Assembly: GCA_902490405.1 (NCBI GenBank)
Contig: CABUDS010000013.1
Location: forward strand, 1-52,911
Length of the DNA: 52,911 bases
Direction of reading: 5' to 3'
From: an uncultured Collinsella sp.
GTDB taxonomy: Bacteria > Actinomycetota > Coriobacteriia > Coriobacteriales > Coriobacteriaceae
Shown: positions 18,928 to 27,086 of the stretch, in pieces
Layout: each line of letters begins with the position of its first letter
How positions within the stretch are numbered: position 1 is the first letter of the stretch
Program-made: the position numbers and the translations under genes
Notes under the pieces: model-generated
The model's database searches: none
What the model saw: the letters and a program-made list of their open reading frames with translations, nothing else
What the model was told of the DNA's origin: nothing

Positions 18928-19383
18928 CTAAAACAAGCAATTCTCAATCAGTTCTTTTCCGCGTAGGGCGTCGACCCACTCCTGCGGAATTGCAGCGATG
19001 CCGTAGGCCGTGCCGGCGAGGGCGCCTGCGACGGCTGCGGTGGTGTCGGTGTCGTCGCCTAGGTTGACGACGGCAAGCACGCAATCTTCGTAGCTGTTGG
19101 TGTTGACGAAGCACCAGGCGGCTGCCTTAAGGGTGTCGCGCACGAAACCGCCGGACCTGATTTCGTGGTCGGGCGCGCTTTTCAGCTGCAGCGCCCACGA
19201 GGGGAGTGCGCCGTTCAGCACGTCTCTCATCTGCTCGACAAATATGACGCATGCATCGGTCGACGTTCTGTGGGCGTGCGTAATCGCGGAGACCTTGCTG
19301 ACCTCTTCGTCTGTCGCATCGGTGAACGCCAGGGGAGCGATGCGCATGAGCGATCCGTTGCCGTTGTCGCGCTCGCTGGAGCC
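18928..19383 (-). pseudogene. 5'-truncated ADP-ribosylglycohydrolase
   Basis: This is the C-terminal half of a DraG-type ADP-ribosylglycohydrolase, which removes ADP-ribose from targets. The frame reads from just after a TGA at 19384-19386: GSSERDNGNGSLMRIAPLAF is the conserved mid-protein block, and NLGDDTDTTAAVAGALAG is the C-terminal metal-binding block. The N-terminal half with the first acidic metal ligands is missing; about 150 residues remain of a normal 300. The break lies six bases from the stop of the DUF1016 gene, so a rearrangement probably joined the two. An internal ATG at 19347 leaves a readable 139-aa frame, but it would lack the N-terminal metal site. Confidence 0.8.
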
Positions 19384-19389
19384 TCATTG

Positions 19390-20439
19390 CTACCCTTGCG
19401 TTTCGCCATTGGTCGCTTCGTTGATGGCGCGGTACTCGGCACTCAGCTCGCGCGCCAGCTCTTCCTTGCTTGGAAGATACGGCAGGTATTTGGCGGCAAA
19501 CACTTGGTCGTTGTCTTCGGGCAGCGTGTACTCGACGATCGAATCGCTTTTGTCCGCGCAGAGCACGATGCCTATGGGCGGATTGTCGCCTTCGTTCATG
19601 AGCTCGCGCGTGTAGTAGTTCACATACATTTGCATCTGGCCCAGGTCCTGGTGCGTAAGGTCATCGGTCTTAAGGTCGATGAGCACGAAGCAGCGCATCA
19701 GATAGTTGTAAAACACAAGGTCAATATAGAAATGGCGCCCATCAAAGGTGATGCGCTTTTGGCGCGCCTCGAAAGCGAAACCACGGCCAAGCTCCAGCAG
19801 GAACTTCTGAAGATGCGTGATGAGTGCCTGCTCTAGATCGCTCTCGCGAAACGTAGCATCGTCCGAGAAACCTAAAAACTCCAGTACATATGGGTCGCGG
19901 ATGATATCCTCGGGGCGACGAGCCGGGGCGCTCTCTTGGATTTCCTGGGTGACGGCCTCTTTGTCCTTGCTGGTAAGTAGGCGCTCGCGGAACATGGTGT
20001 TGATCTGGCGTTCGAGCTGACGCGTGCTCCAGCGAGAATCGGCGCATTCGTTCATGTACCATGTTCGAGCATCAGGGTCGGTTATACGCGATAACCTGCG
20101 GTAATGTGTCCAATTCAATCCGGAACGCAGTGCGTTCCGGATTGGGAACGCAAGATAAAACTGACGCATGTATCTTAAGCTTCTGGCGTTGAAGCCTCTG
20201 CCAAAATCCTTAGTCAATCTAACGGCAAGTTCGTCGATCAGTGCATCGCCATACTTGGCGCGCTCCTCTCCGCCCTGTTCATCAACAATACTCTTGCCGA
20301 TCTCCCAATATGCCTCAACCATCGCAAAGTTAATGGCGGTATAGGCCTTGTCGCGAGCGGCGTTGAGAATCGAGGAAACCTGCTTGTAAAAAACTTCTGG
20401 CACGATTGCCGATTCCCCGCGGTTTACCAGTTCACCCAT
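19390..20439 (-). CDS. DUF1016 / YhcG-type PD-(D/E)XK nuclease-domain protein
   Basis: The 349-aa protein matches the YhcG family: an N-terminal DUF1016 helical domain (about 10-180; MRQFYLAFPIRNALRS, LNWTHYRRL, WSTRQLERQIN) and a C-terminal PD-(D/E)XK nuclease-like domain (FYIDLVFYNYLMRCFVLIDLK, about 245-275, with the D and the LK core residues; then PPIGIVLCADK). Such proteins occur in accessory and defence loci; the precise activity is not established. A TTG codon just upstream of ATG 20439 is an alternative start. Its stop is six bases from a truncated ADP-ribosylglycohydrolase, which suggests insertion or deletion at that junction. A 29-base palindrome lies inside the gene at 20116-20144. 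Confidence 0.88.
   Translation of the reverse strand: MGELVNRGESAIVPEVFYKQVSSILNAARDKAYTAINFAMVEAYWEIGKSIVDEQGGEERAKYGDALIDELAVRLTKDFGRGFNARSLRYMRQFYLAFPIRNALRSGLNWTHYRRLSRITDPDARTWYMNECADSRWSTRQLERQINTMFRERLLTSKDKEAVTQEIQESAPARRPEDIIRDPYVLEFLGFSDDATFRESDLEQALITHLQKFLLELGRGFAFEARQKRITFDGRHFYIDLVFYNYLMRCFVLIDLKTDDLTHQDLGQMQMYVNYYTRELMNEGDNPPIGIVLCADKSDSIVEYTLPEDNDQVFAAKYLPYLPSKEELARELSAEYRAINEATNGETQG
20116..20144. repeat. Perfect 14-bp inverted repeat inside the DUF1016 gene
   Basis: The arms CAATCCGGAACGCA and TGCGTTCCGGATTG are separated by a single G. The encoded peptide (FPIRNALRSGLNW) is close to the usual family sequence, so the palindrome replaces no coding sequence. It may be coincidental or a recognition site. 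Confidence 0.7.
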
Positions 20440-20607
20440 CAATATCGCCCGACTTTCCTCTTGAGGAGTGCATCTTTATTGCATTTAGTTTAAAGCCTCG
20501 CGCTGACACGAATTGCTGCGTTGTCTGGCACCTTCGCATGGGGGCCTTGCGGTGACTAAAATGTGGCCATAGAGACAGTTTTCACGAACCCCATGGGAGT
20601 GACATAC

Positions 20608-20877
20608 ATGGACAACAACACCTTGCTGTTTCAGGACAAGGGCTCGGGTAGGTTTAAAGACGTCAAGATCTACCCCAACCGTATCGAGGTGCTCAGGAAG
20701 GGCACTTTCGGCGGCAAGCACACCGAGATTGTCTATCTTAAGGACATCACGGGCGTCAATAGAATCAAAGGCCGTGATGTTTTTCTGCGCAATCGACTGT
20801 TGACCGCTTGCGTCTTTAGCCTGAGTAGCCGTGCGAAGGCCCAGGAATTTGTGAACGCGCTGAACATGGTGATGTAG
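20608..20877 (+). CDS. Small PH-like (bPH) domain protein
   Basis: The 89-aa protein starts at ATG 20608; GGGAG nine bases upstream supports this over in-frame ATGs at 20563 and 20593. The sequence YPNRIEVLRKGTFGGKHTEIVYLKDITGVNRIKGRDVFLRNR has the strand pattern of bacterial pleckstrin-homology-like domains, and the ending KAQEFVNALN fits their C-terminal helix. Function unknown; the domain class often acts in membrane or protein contacts. Divergent from the DUF1016 gene, convergent with the phospholipase gene. Confidence 0.7.
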   Translation: MDNNTLLFQDKGSGRFKDVKIYPNRIEVLRKGTFGGKHTEIVYLKDITGVNRIKGRDVFLRNRLLTACVFSLSSRAKAQEFVNALNMVM

Positions 20878-20905
20878 CCGATAACGGCGTTCGGTCCAAG
20901 GTAAA

Positions 20906-20940
20906 AATCGGGGCGCAGAACGGTATTCTGCGCCCCGATT
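20906..20940 (-). terminator. Terminator of the PI-PLC-like gene
   Basis: A perfect 15-bp stem (AATCGGGGCGCAGAA with TTCTGCGCCCCGATT) has a five-base loop. The T run lies on the minus-strand side, so it chiefly ends the phospholipase transcript, and may also serve the convergent bPH gene. Confidence 0.9.
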
Positions 20941-20968
20941 GAGTTGATGCGCCCAAAAACTGGCTTGC

Positions 20969-23455
20969 CTATTCGTTAACGTCCTCGGTATTGTCGCGGT
21001 CACTGGCAAGCATTGCTGCGCCGGCGACCGTCGTCGCTACGGCGGCGGCAGCGAGCCCGGCGGCAACGCCAGAACCGTCGCCCGTGTTGGCGAGCTTTCC
21101 GCCCGAGCTCTTGCCCTGGTCTCTCTTGTTGCCCTTGCCGTTCTTGTCGGCGCTGCCTGCGTTGGAACCCGTACCGCTGCCGTTGCCGCCCGCACTGCCC
21201 GAGGCCGCTACGGTAAAGCTTGCGGCTCCGTCGCTGGCGAGCGTGTAGTTCTGCGCCGCGTCGCCCAAGAGACCGTTCACGCGCACCCAGTACGTTCCTG
21301 CGGCAAATGTTTCGCCCTCGGCCATTGCCGTGCCCGGAGCGCCGTTCGCGTCGCGCACAAACTCGAGCTGGGCCGTGCAGGCATCGGTTTCGAGCTTGCC
21401 CTCGAGTGATGCCGCAATCTTGGCGCGCACGTCTTCGCCGGCCTTTAGGCCTTCAAGCCCCTCAAAGTGAGGAGTCAGCGCGCGTGGATCGATATCGATG
21501 GGCACGGAGCCCTGCAGTCCTGTAACGGTCTCGTTGCCCAGGGCATCGACATCCACGTATTCGATGGCAAAAGCGCTTCCCGAAGCCTCCACGTTGAGCG
21601 CGTTGCTGCTGTCGACAAGGCGGAAATGACCCTCGCCAACGGTCTTACCGTCCTGGAGCGAGGCATCGCTCAGCGAGTCGCCGTACGTCATGCGCATGCG
21701 GGCCGGGAGGTAGTACGAAGCTGTCTGCTTGTGCTTCGCATCGTAATTGCGCTGATAGATGCTCCGGGCCAGCGCCGCATCAACAAAGTCGGATGCGATG
21801 ATGCCAATGTGCTTGAGGTAATCTGACTTTGTATCCTCGGTGCCGCTGGGATTGATGTACGGGCTCTTGTACAGATGCTCGTTGACTACTCGTGCCGAGG
21901 TAAAAGGATTGCCTCCGTGCGACAAGCCCGTGCAGCTGGTGTAGTTGATAGACCAGCAACGCTCCTGGACTTGCACCTTGGCCCTGTCATCGTCCACGAC
22001 GTCCACCTTGTTGCGCGTGCGCCCGGTCGTTTCCTTCAGCGCATTATCGACCCAGCTGAGCTTGTCGGTTCCCGTGAGTTTGTACTTGTCCTGGGCGTAT
22101 ACCTTGGTGCAATAGGGCTCTTTGTCGCCTGTTTCCCCCGCGGCTTCAAAGCCCCGCGCGTCTTGGACGAGACACATAGTGGTGCTGTCGGAGTGAGCCT
22201 TGATCTTGTCATCCCATTCGGTAAGGTCGAGGCCCCACGTATGGCCGCTTGCACTGTTGCCGGCGAGCCTAAATCGACGCAGCAGAACGATCTTTCCGCG
22301 CACCTCGCCCAGCGTGGGGACGTGGCTCGACGTGTAGAACAGGTTGGGGTTATCGGCCATAACCTTGGCGAAGGCCGTCGTTATGCTTTCGTCGGTAGCC
22401 TCATCGTTGCCGCGCGATACGAGCATGATGAGCGCTTCTGACAGGTTTTCGTTCAAAAACGTTTTGAAGTACCCGATGACATCGGAGAGATGCAGATAGT
22501 TCCCGTCTTTTTTGAGTAGGTAGAAAATCCCGTGGTCGATACCGGGGTCGTCGCCCTTTCCGAGTCGGATATCAAAATAGCGGATTCCCTCGAGCAACTG
22601 CGTGGGAATGTAATCCTGCTGGCATTTTACTTGCGAGGATTGGGGCTCAGTGTCGTTGTCCACGCTGCAGGTGCCCGAATCGTGCGTACCCGGGATGCTC
22701 AGCTCGTCGAGGAACTTGTTGTCGTCGACGTATTTCATCCAACATGGCCCATCGACGTAGCTGCTGTACGTGATCCAGTCGAGGCTGCTAACCGTGGCAT
22801 CGTTCTTTTTCATGTCGTAACCGATAAGTTCGAGCTCCCACGGAATGCTCTTACTCTTATGGCAGATCTTATTGTTGTCCTGGTCTTTGCCGTTCGATTC
22901 TATTGCCAAGTACTTAATGTCTTTTTTCTCGGTTTCTTTCTCGACCGTGCGGTCTCGGATGATATAGGTTCCGTTTGATTGACGCTCGAACGCAAAAGCG
23001 CGGCTGGGCTTGTTGTCATACTCGCCGCCCCATACGTGGATGACCTTTCCGTCTTTGTCCGAGTCGTCGTCGACCGACCAAATGCTGTAGCCCGTCTTTT
23101 TATGCTCTTCGAAATTGAGCAAGGTGCGGATAGCATACCAGTTTGTATCGTCATTCTTGGTCGTTACGTTCTCAAGGATGAGCTTGCTGGACGTGCCGTC
23201 GTTAAACAGGTGGCAGACGTTGCCGCGAACGTTGCCGTCTTGGTTGACGCTCGCGGTGCGAAAATAGCCCGCGGGGCGAAGGCGAATGACGAAATTACCG
23301 AGGTGCTCCGCCGGTTTGGGCGTGTCGTCTGCAAATGCCGCTCGCAGGGGAATGCCCGGTGCCGCGGTTTCTGGCAGGCTTGCAAGCGGCGACAGCGCCG
23401 CAAGACCTAAGCCCAGCGTAAATGCTCGGCGGCTGATGGCATGGTGTTCGGTCAT
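20969..23455 (-). CDS. Tat-exported, sortase-anchored PI-PLC X-domain protein
   Basis: The 828-aa protein starts at ATG 23455, with GGAGGAG upstream. The N-terminus carries a twin-arginine signal (SRRAFTLGLGLAAL, then AFA). An N-terminal domain (about 45-235) has a ricin-like or beta-trefoil pattern (YSIWSVDDD, HVWGG, GTYIIR). The catalytic phosphatidylinositol phospholipase C X domain follows: SIPGTHDSGT near residue 255, GIRYFDIRLG, GIDHGIFY, and GKIVLLRRF. Both expected active histidines are seen. A beta-rich region, a Gly/Ser/Asn linker and the tail LANTGDGSG, hydrophobic helix, acidic end complete it. LANTGD is a divergent sorting motif. I infer a surface enzyme acting on host or dietary inositol phospholipids. 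Confidence 0.88.
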   Translation of the reverse strand: MTEHHAISRRAFTLGLGLAALSPLASLPETAAPGIPLRAAFADDTPKPAEHLGNFVIRLRPAGYFRTASVNQDGNVRGNVCHLFNDGTSSKLILENVTTKNDDTNWYAIRTLLNFEEHKKTGYSIWSVDDDSDKDGKVIHVWGGEYDNKPSRAFAFERQSNGTYIIRDRTVEKETEKKDIKYLAIESNGKDQDNNKICHKSKSIPWELELIGYDMKKNDATVSSLDWITYSSYVDGPCWMKYVDDNKFLDELSIPGTHDSGTCSVDNDTEPQSSQVKCQQDYIPTQLLEGIRYFDIRLGKGDDPGIDHGIFYLLKKDGNYLHLSDVIGYFKTFLNENLSEALIMLVSRGNDEATDESITTAFAKVMADNPNLFYTSSHVPTLGEVRGKIVLLRRFRLAGNSASGHTWGLDLTEWDDKIKAHSDSTTMCLVQDARGFEAAGETGDKEPYCTKVYAQDKYKLTGTDKLSWVDNALKETTGRTRNKVDVVDDDRAKVQVQERCWSINYTSCTGLSHGGNPFTSARVVNEHLYKSPYINPSGTEDTKSDYLKHIGIIASDFVDAALARSIYQRNYDAKHKQTASYYLPARMRMTYGDSLSDASLQDGKTVGEGHFRLVDSSNALNVEASGSAFAIEYVDVDALGNETVTGLQGSVPIDIDPRALTPHFEGLEGLKAGEDVRAKIAASLEGKLETDACTAQLEFVRDANGAPGTAMAEGETFAAGTYWVRVNGLLGDAAQNYTLASDGAASFTVAASGSAGGNGSGTGSNAGSADKNGKGNKRDQGKSSGGKLANTGDGSGVAAGLAAAAVATTVAGAAMLASDRDNTEDVNE

Positions 23456-23664
23456 AACTCCTCCATTCGCAGGGTGCGGTAATGCGCTCATTTTGGTCAC
23501 TATACTGCCCGGATGTTTAAAGGTGTCGGCTTAAATTGTGTGCGCGGCGCTATAAATCGGCGGGCGGACGTGTTGGGATGCTTGCCCATTTTGTGTCGCC
23601 ACCGCGCTTGGGGGAGTGGTTTTGGTGCCCGGCGCCTTTGCGCTCGTTAGCTACCGGCATAAGA

Positions 23665-23694
23665 AAGGGAGGGCCGGTGATGCGGCCCTCCCTT
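23665..23694 (-). terminator. Terminator after lipoprotein 1
   Basis: AAGGGAGGGCCG pairs perfectly with CGGCCCTCCCTT around a six-base loop, followed on the minus strand by TCTT. It lies in the 309-base gap between the phospholipase and lipoprotein genes, which otherwise shows only a possible minus-strand -10 (TATAGT near 23501-23506). Confidence 0.75.
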
Positions 23695-23764
23695 GGTGCG
23701 AGGCGCTGGGCCACCGTCGCTTGCTTGCGCTGCGCCCATGTTTCCCGTTGCGCTCGCCAGTCGC

Positions 23765-24358
23765 TTAGCGCTTGATCTCGATATCGTCGAGCTTGACGTC
23801 CATGGCCTCAGTCTTGGCCTTGGCGATGTCATCGGCAAATTCCAGGGACTTCATCATGGCTTCGACGGCGTCCTTGTGCTCCTCGACGTTGTCGATGCGC
23901 ACGTACACGCTGCCGCCCTCAACGTCGGTGAAGCACTCGGTCGTCACGCCGCCCGAGTGCGTAAAGTAGGCGCTGCGCCAGGTCTTGCCGTTGTACTTAA
24001 CGGGATCGCTCTCGGTCCATCCGGAGTTGGCCTTCCACTTTGCCTCGTAGTCAAACAGCTCGTCGGCGTTCTTGTTAGTGTCGAAGACGGGGATGAAGCG
24101 GTCGCTGGCGTGCTCGCTCTCGGTGAACTTAAACTGGGCCCTGTCGGCGGTGTCGCCGGCGACGTCGGTGATCTCGACGCCCTCGGGGACCTCGACCTTA
24201 AACCAAATGAAGTCGGTCCTCATATCCACGGCTGGCTTTTCTGCTCCGCCGCCACCACCACTGCCGGTAGCGTCGCCGCTGCCACCGCAGTCCACCAGAG
24301 CAACTGCGGCAAAGAGACTGATGCAGAGGGTGAGAATCGCAAAGGCCTTCTTTTTCAT
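23765..24358 (-). CDS. Lipoprotein, family unknown (copy 1)
   Basis: The 197-aa product has a lipoprotein signal: KKK, a hydrophobic core, then VALVDCGG with the lipidation cysteine at residue 24. A Gly/Ser linker leads to a globular domain starting FIWFKVEVPEGVEI and ending IEIKR. The length and the way the protein ends match its neighbour at 24584-25187, so the two are tandem paralogues. No enzymatic motif is visible; the fold may be a surface recognition domain. GAGGAGGACACGACC precedes the ATG. Each copy has its own terminator, so they are probably expressed separately. Confidence 0.8.
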   Translation of the reverse strand: MKKKAFAILTLCISLFAAVALVDCGGSGDATGSGGGGGAEKPAVDMRTDFIWFKVEVPEGVEITDVAGDTADRAQFKFTESEHASDRFIPVFDTNKNADELFDYEAKWKANSGWTESDPVKYNGKTWRSAYFTHSGGVTTECFTDVEGGSVYVRIDNVEEHKDAVEAMMKSLEFADDIAKAKTEAMDVKLDDIEIKR

Positions 24359-24430
24359 GGTCGTGTCCTCCTCGGTCTGTAACCGCCCATGGATTACCTG
24401 TCTTTACTGTACGCGCGAGCGGCTCGTTCG

Positions 24431-24457
24431 GGTGGGCCACATGTCCCATTCTTGGGG
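24431..24457. repeat. 24-base motif upstream of lipoprotein 1
   Basis: GGTGGGCCACATGTCCCAT and the following TTG match the site at 25384-25407 in about 20 of 24 positions. It lies about 75 bases before the lipoprotein start, where an operator or activator site could sit. Confidence 0.45.
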
Positions 24458-24500
24458 CCGGATTTGTTCCGACAAATGGCAATATGTCGCGATATAAGTA

Positions 24501-24529
24501 GGGGAGGACCGGCCGATCCGATCCTCCCC
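24501..24529 (-). terminator. Terminator after lipoprotein 2
   Basis: GGGGAGGA pairs with TCCTCCCC, with an inner CGG/CCG helix. The minus-strand exit reads TACTTATAT, a weak T tract. Confidence 0.6.
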
Positions 24530-24583
24530 CGGCTGGGCGTCCGATCATGTAATGACTGCGCATGCGATGCTGCGTGCGAGCCC

Positions 24584-25187
24584 CTAATGTTTGATCTCGA
24601 TGCTCGAAATCTCGACTTCGCGTGCCCCGGAAACTGCCTTTGCCATGTCATCGGGGAACTCGATGGAGTTGAGGAGTGCCTCGGCTTCTTTCTTGTGCAG
24701 TTCGAAGTTTGAGATAAGGACGTAGACGCTTCCCGGTTCAACGTCGGTAAAGAGGAGTGTTGAGATGCCACTGTTGTCCTCGTACGTTCCGACGAGCCAC
24801 GTCCTGCCGTTATACTTGACGGATCCGCCATCCTTCCACTGGAACGTATCCCCCTTCTTTTCCGCCTGGTCGGCGTGGGATTCCTCGGCAGTCAGCGCTT
24901 TTTTCCAAACGGGGATAAAACGATCGGCCGAGGCGTTCTCGTCTTCGGGGAAGGTGAGCTGGACCCTGTCGGCATTCTTGCCGGCGGAGTCGCTTACGCC
25001 GACGCCCTCGGGCATCTCGACCTTAAACCAGATAAAGTCGGTCTTCTTGGCGACGGGGGCCTTTTCCTTGCTCTCGCTCTTGGAGGCGCTGCCGCCGCCC
25101 GATGCGTTCCCGCCGCAGCCGACAAGGGCAAACGCGGCAAAGAGGGCGATGCAAAAGGGAAAGGATCGATAGGGTCTTTTTCTTCAT
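24584..25187 (-). pseudogene. Lipoprotein, family unknown (copy 2), signal frameshifted
   Basis: The gene starts at ATG 25187 (MKKKTLSILSL) but shifts frame at an AAAA run (25153-25156; TTTT in the coding sense). After skipping one base the frame continues CIALFAAFALVGCGG, a perfect lipobox, then a Gly/Ser-rich linker and KKTDFIWFKVEMPEGVGV, the domain shared with copy 1, ending IEIKH. The +1 base therefore breaks an otherwise intact 200-aa lipoprotein. It may be a sequencing error, a true null, or slippage-dependent phase variation. A downstream in-frame ATG would give only an unexported fragment. Confidence 0.7.
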
Positions 25188-25383
25188 GGTGGCGTCCTCC
25201 TTGTCTGCCAGGGACATCGTGTGCCGCGGATCGCTGGGGCAGCGGTTGCGCATGCACATGATGCCTTTGTTTACTGTGCGGTTATTCCTCCATTCGTCGT
25301 CCGGTGCCGTGATGAGCTTGCCCCAACATAGGGCTCCTTACCTATATGTATGCCCCAGTTGCCGCTGCCCGGAAGTCTCGAAA

Positions 25384-25407
25384 GGTGGGCCATGTGTCCC
25401 ATGTTTG
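25384..25407. repeat. 24-base motif upstream of lipoprotein 2
   Basis: GGTGGGCCATGTGTCCCAT and the following TTG correspond to the site at 24431-24457. It lies about 200 bases before the lipoprotein start, in the intergenic region that also holds the cyclohydrolase promoter. Confidence 0.45.
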
Positions 25408-25457
25408 CGGTGCCGACGCCTATCGTTCGTCATAGTAATCCGCGATGGCCAGGTGCG

Positions 25458-25486
25458 CTGACGCTCGAGTACTTATGGGCTAGACT
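25458..25486 (+). promoter_or_regulatory. Putative promoter of the cyclohydrolase-folD operon
   Basis: CTGACG (25458-25463) and TAGACT (25481-25486) are exactly 17 bases apart. The leader that follows contains a hairpin (CGGTCGG 25509-25515 with CCGACCG 25530-25536) just ahead of the ribosome-binding site GAAGG, which could influence translation. Confidence 0.45.
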
Positions 25487-25563
25487 TAGCAGTATTATGT
25501 GATCGATGCGGTCGGTCGGCGGTTGCCACCCGACCGATGTATATGACTTGAAGGTGCATGTGT

Positions 25564-26196
25564 ATGAGCCAAGAGATGATGGACAAGACCTGCCGCGGGT
25601 TTGCCGAGGCGCTTGCCGCGCGCGAGCCGGTGCCCGGCGGCGGCAGCGCGAGCGCCTTTGTGGGTGCGCTGGGCGCCTCGCTGTGCGGGATGGTCGCGCG
25701 CTACGGCGCGACCAACCCCACGCTTGCCGATCGCGCGGATGACCTGACGCGCGCGTTTGCCCAGGCTGATGAGCTGGCCCAGGAGCTTGTCGAGTTGGTT
25801 GCCGAGGACGTTCGTGCCTATGGGCAGGTGTCCGCGGCGTACGGTATTCCGCGTGACGATCCGGCTCGAGCGACCGCGATTCAGGATGCGCTGCATGTGG
25901 CCGCTATGCCGCCGTATCGCATTATGGATGCCTGCGGGCGTGCACTGGCGCTGCTCGAGGACATGGCCGACAAGGGTTCGCGTCAGCTGCTGTCCGATGT
26001 GGCGTGCGGCGCCGTGTTCTGCCGTTCTGCTATGCAGGGCGCGAGCTTGACGCTCTTTGCGAACACCACGTCTATGAAGGATCGCGCTCGTGCTGAGGAG
26101 CTCGAGACGGCGTGTGATGAGTTGCTCGACATGTGGTTGCCGCGCGCCGATGCGCTGGCGCGCCGCGCCGCCGACGCCGCAAGGAAGAGGGGATAG
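25564..26196 (+). CDS. Cyclodeaminase/cyclohydrolase family protein (FchA/FtcD-C like)
   Basis: The 210-aa protein matches the stand-alone formiminotransferase-cyclodeaminase C-domain family. Members hydrolyse 5,10-methenyl-THF to 10-formyl-THF, or deaminate formimino-THF. The hallmark VPGGGSASAFVGALGASL lies at about residues 24-41; the rest is helical. It starts at ATG 25564, nine bases after GAAGG; an ATG at 25558 is too close to that site. The folD gene begins two bases after the stop, so they are co-translated. With FolD downstream and Fhs elsewhere in the window, a methenyl-THF cyclohydrolase role is the better guess. Confidence 0.85.
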   Translation: MSQEMMDKTCRGFAEALAAREPVPGGGSASAFVGALGASLCGMVARYGATNPTLADRADDLTRAFAQADELAQELVELVAEDVRAYGQVSAAYGIPRDDPARATAIQDALHVAAMPPYRIMDACGRALALLEDMADKGSRQLLSDVACGAVFCRSAMQGASLTLFANTTSMKDRARAEELETACDELLDMWLPRADALARRAADAARKRG

Positions 26197-26198
26197 CC

Positions 26199-27053
26199 AT
26201 GGCTGAGCTACTGAAGGGTGCTCCCGTCGCCCGCGCGTTGACTGAGGAACTTGCTGCTCGCTGCGCAGCCCTGCGCGAGCGGGGCGTTGTTCCGACGTCG
26301 GCTATCGTGCGTGTGGGTGAACGCGAGGACGACCTATCCTACGAGCGCGGTGCGCTCAAGCGCTGCGAGAAGGTTGGCATTGAAGCTCGCCGCGTTTTGC
26401 TTCCCGCCGATGTTTCGCAGGACGAGCTGTTGGCGGCCATCGAGGACATCAATACCGATTCGTCTGTTCATGGCTGCCTGATGTTCCGCCCGCTGCCCGC
26501 CGGCCTTGACGAGGACGCGGTTGCCGCGGCACTCGATCCTGCCAAAGACGTTGACTCCATGACGCCGGCTTCGCTGCTCACCACGCTTTCGGGGCGCGGC
26601 GAGGGTTTTGCCCCCTGCACAGCCGAAGCCGTGCTTGCTTTGCTGGATCATTACGGCGTTGAGCTGGATGGAGCTAAGGTTGCTGTGGTCGGGCGCTCGC
26701 TGGTGATCGGGCGTCCTGTTGCCGCCATGCTTACGGCGCGCAATGCGACCGTGACGACGTGCCATACGCATACGCGCGACCTTGCTGCCGAGTGCCGTGC
26801 TGCCGACATTGTGGTTGCCGCCGTTGGACGCGCGCACACGATTGGCGTGGATGCCATTCGCGAGGACCAGACGATCATCGATGTTGGCATTAATTGGGAC
26901 GAGGCCGCTGGCAAGCTGGTCGGGGACGTCGATTTTGATGCTGCGGAGCCGGTTGTTAACGCCATCACGCCCGTGCCGGGCGGCGTGGGCGCTGTGACGA
27001 CGGCGATCCTCGCCAAACACGTGATCGAGGCGGCCGAGCGTGCATCGAAATAG
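26199..27053 (+). CDS. folD: Methylene-THF dehydrogenase/methenyl-THF cyclohydrolase FolD
   Basis: It interconverts 5,10-methylene-THF and 10-formyl-THF with NAD(P)+. The 284-aa product has the family length. The start ATG 26199 is two bases after the cyclohydrolase stop, with AGGGGA upstream. The folate site shows Y48 and K54 in YERGALKRCEKVG; the equivalent of the second lysine of the usual YxxxKxK motif is Ala. The dinucleotide site is VVGRSLVIGRPVAAML, and the C-terminus carries PVPGGVGAVTTAIL. Because a separate cyclohydrolase is encoded immediately upstream, this FolD may work mainly as the dehydrogenase; that is inference. Confidence 0.95.
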   Translation: MAELLKGAPVARALTEELAARCAALRERGVVPTSAIVRVGEREDDLSYERGALKRCEKVGIEARRVLLPADVSQDELLAAIEDINTDSSVHGCLMFRPLPAGLDEDAVAAALDPAKDVDSMTPASLLTTLSGRGEGFAPCTAEAVLALLDHYGVELDGAKVAVVGRSLVIGRPVAAMLTARNATVTTCHTHTRDLAAECRAADIVVAAVGRAHTIGVDAIREDQTIIDVGINWDEAAGKLVGDVDFDAAEPVVNAITPVPGGVGAVTTAILAKHVIEAAERASK

Positions 27054-27086
27054 GCGTTTTGGGCTGTTTGAGGGGTTAGTTCTATA

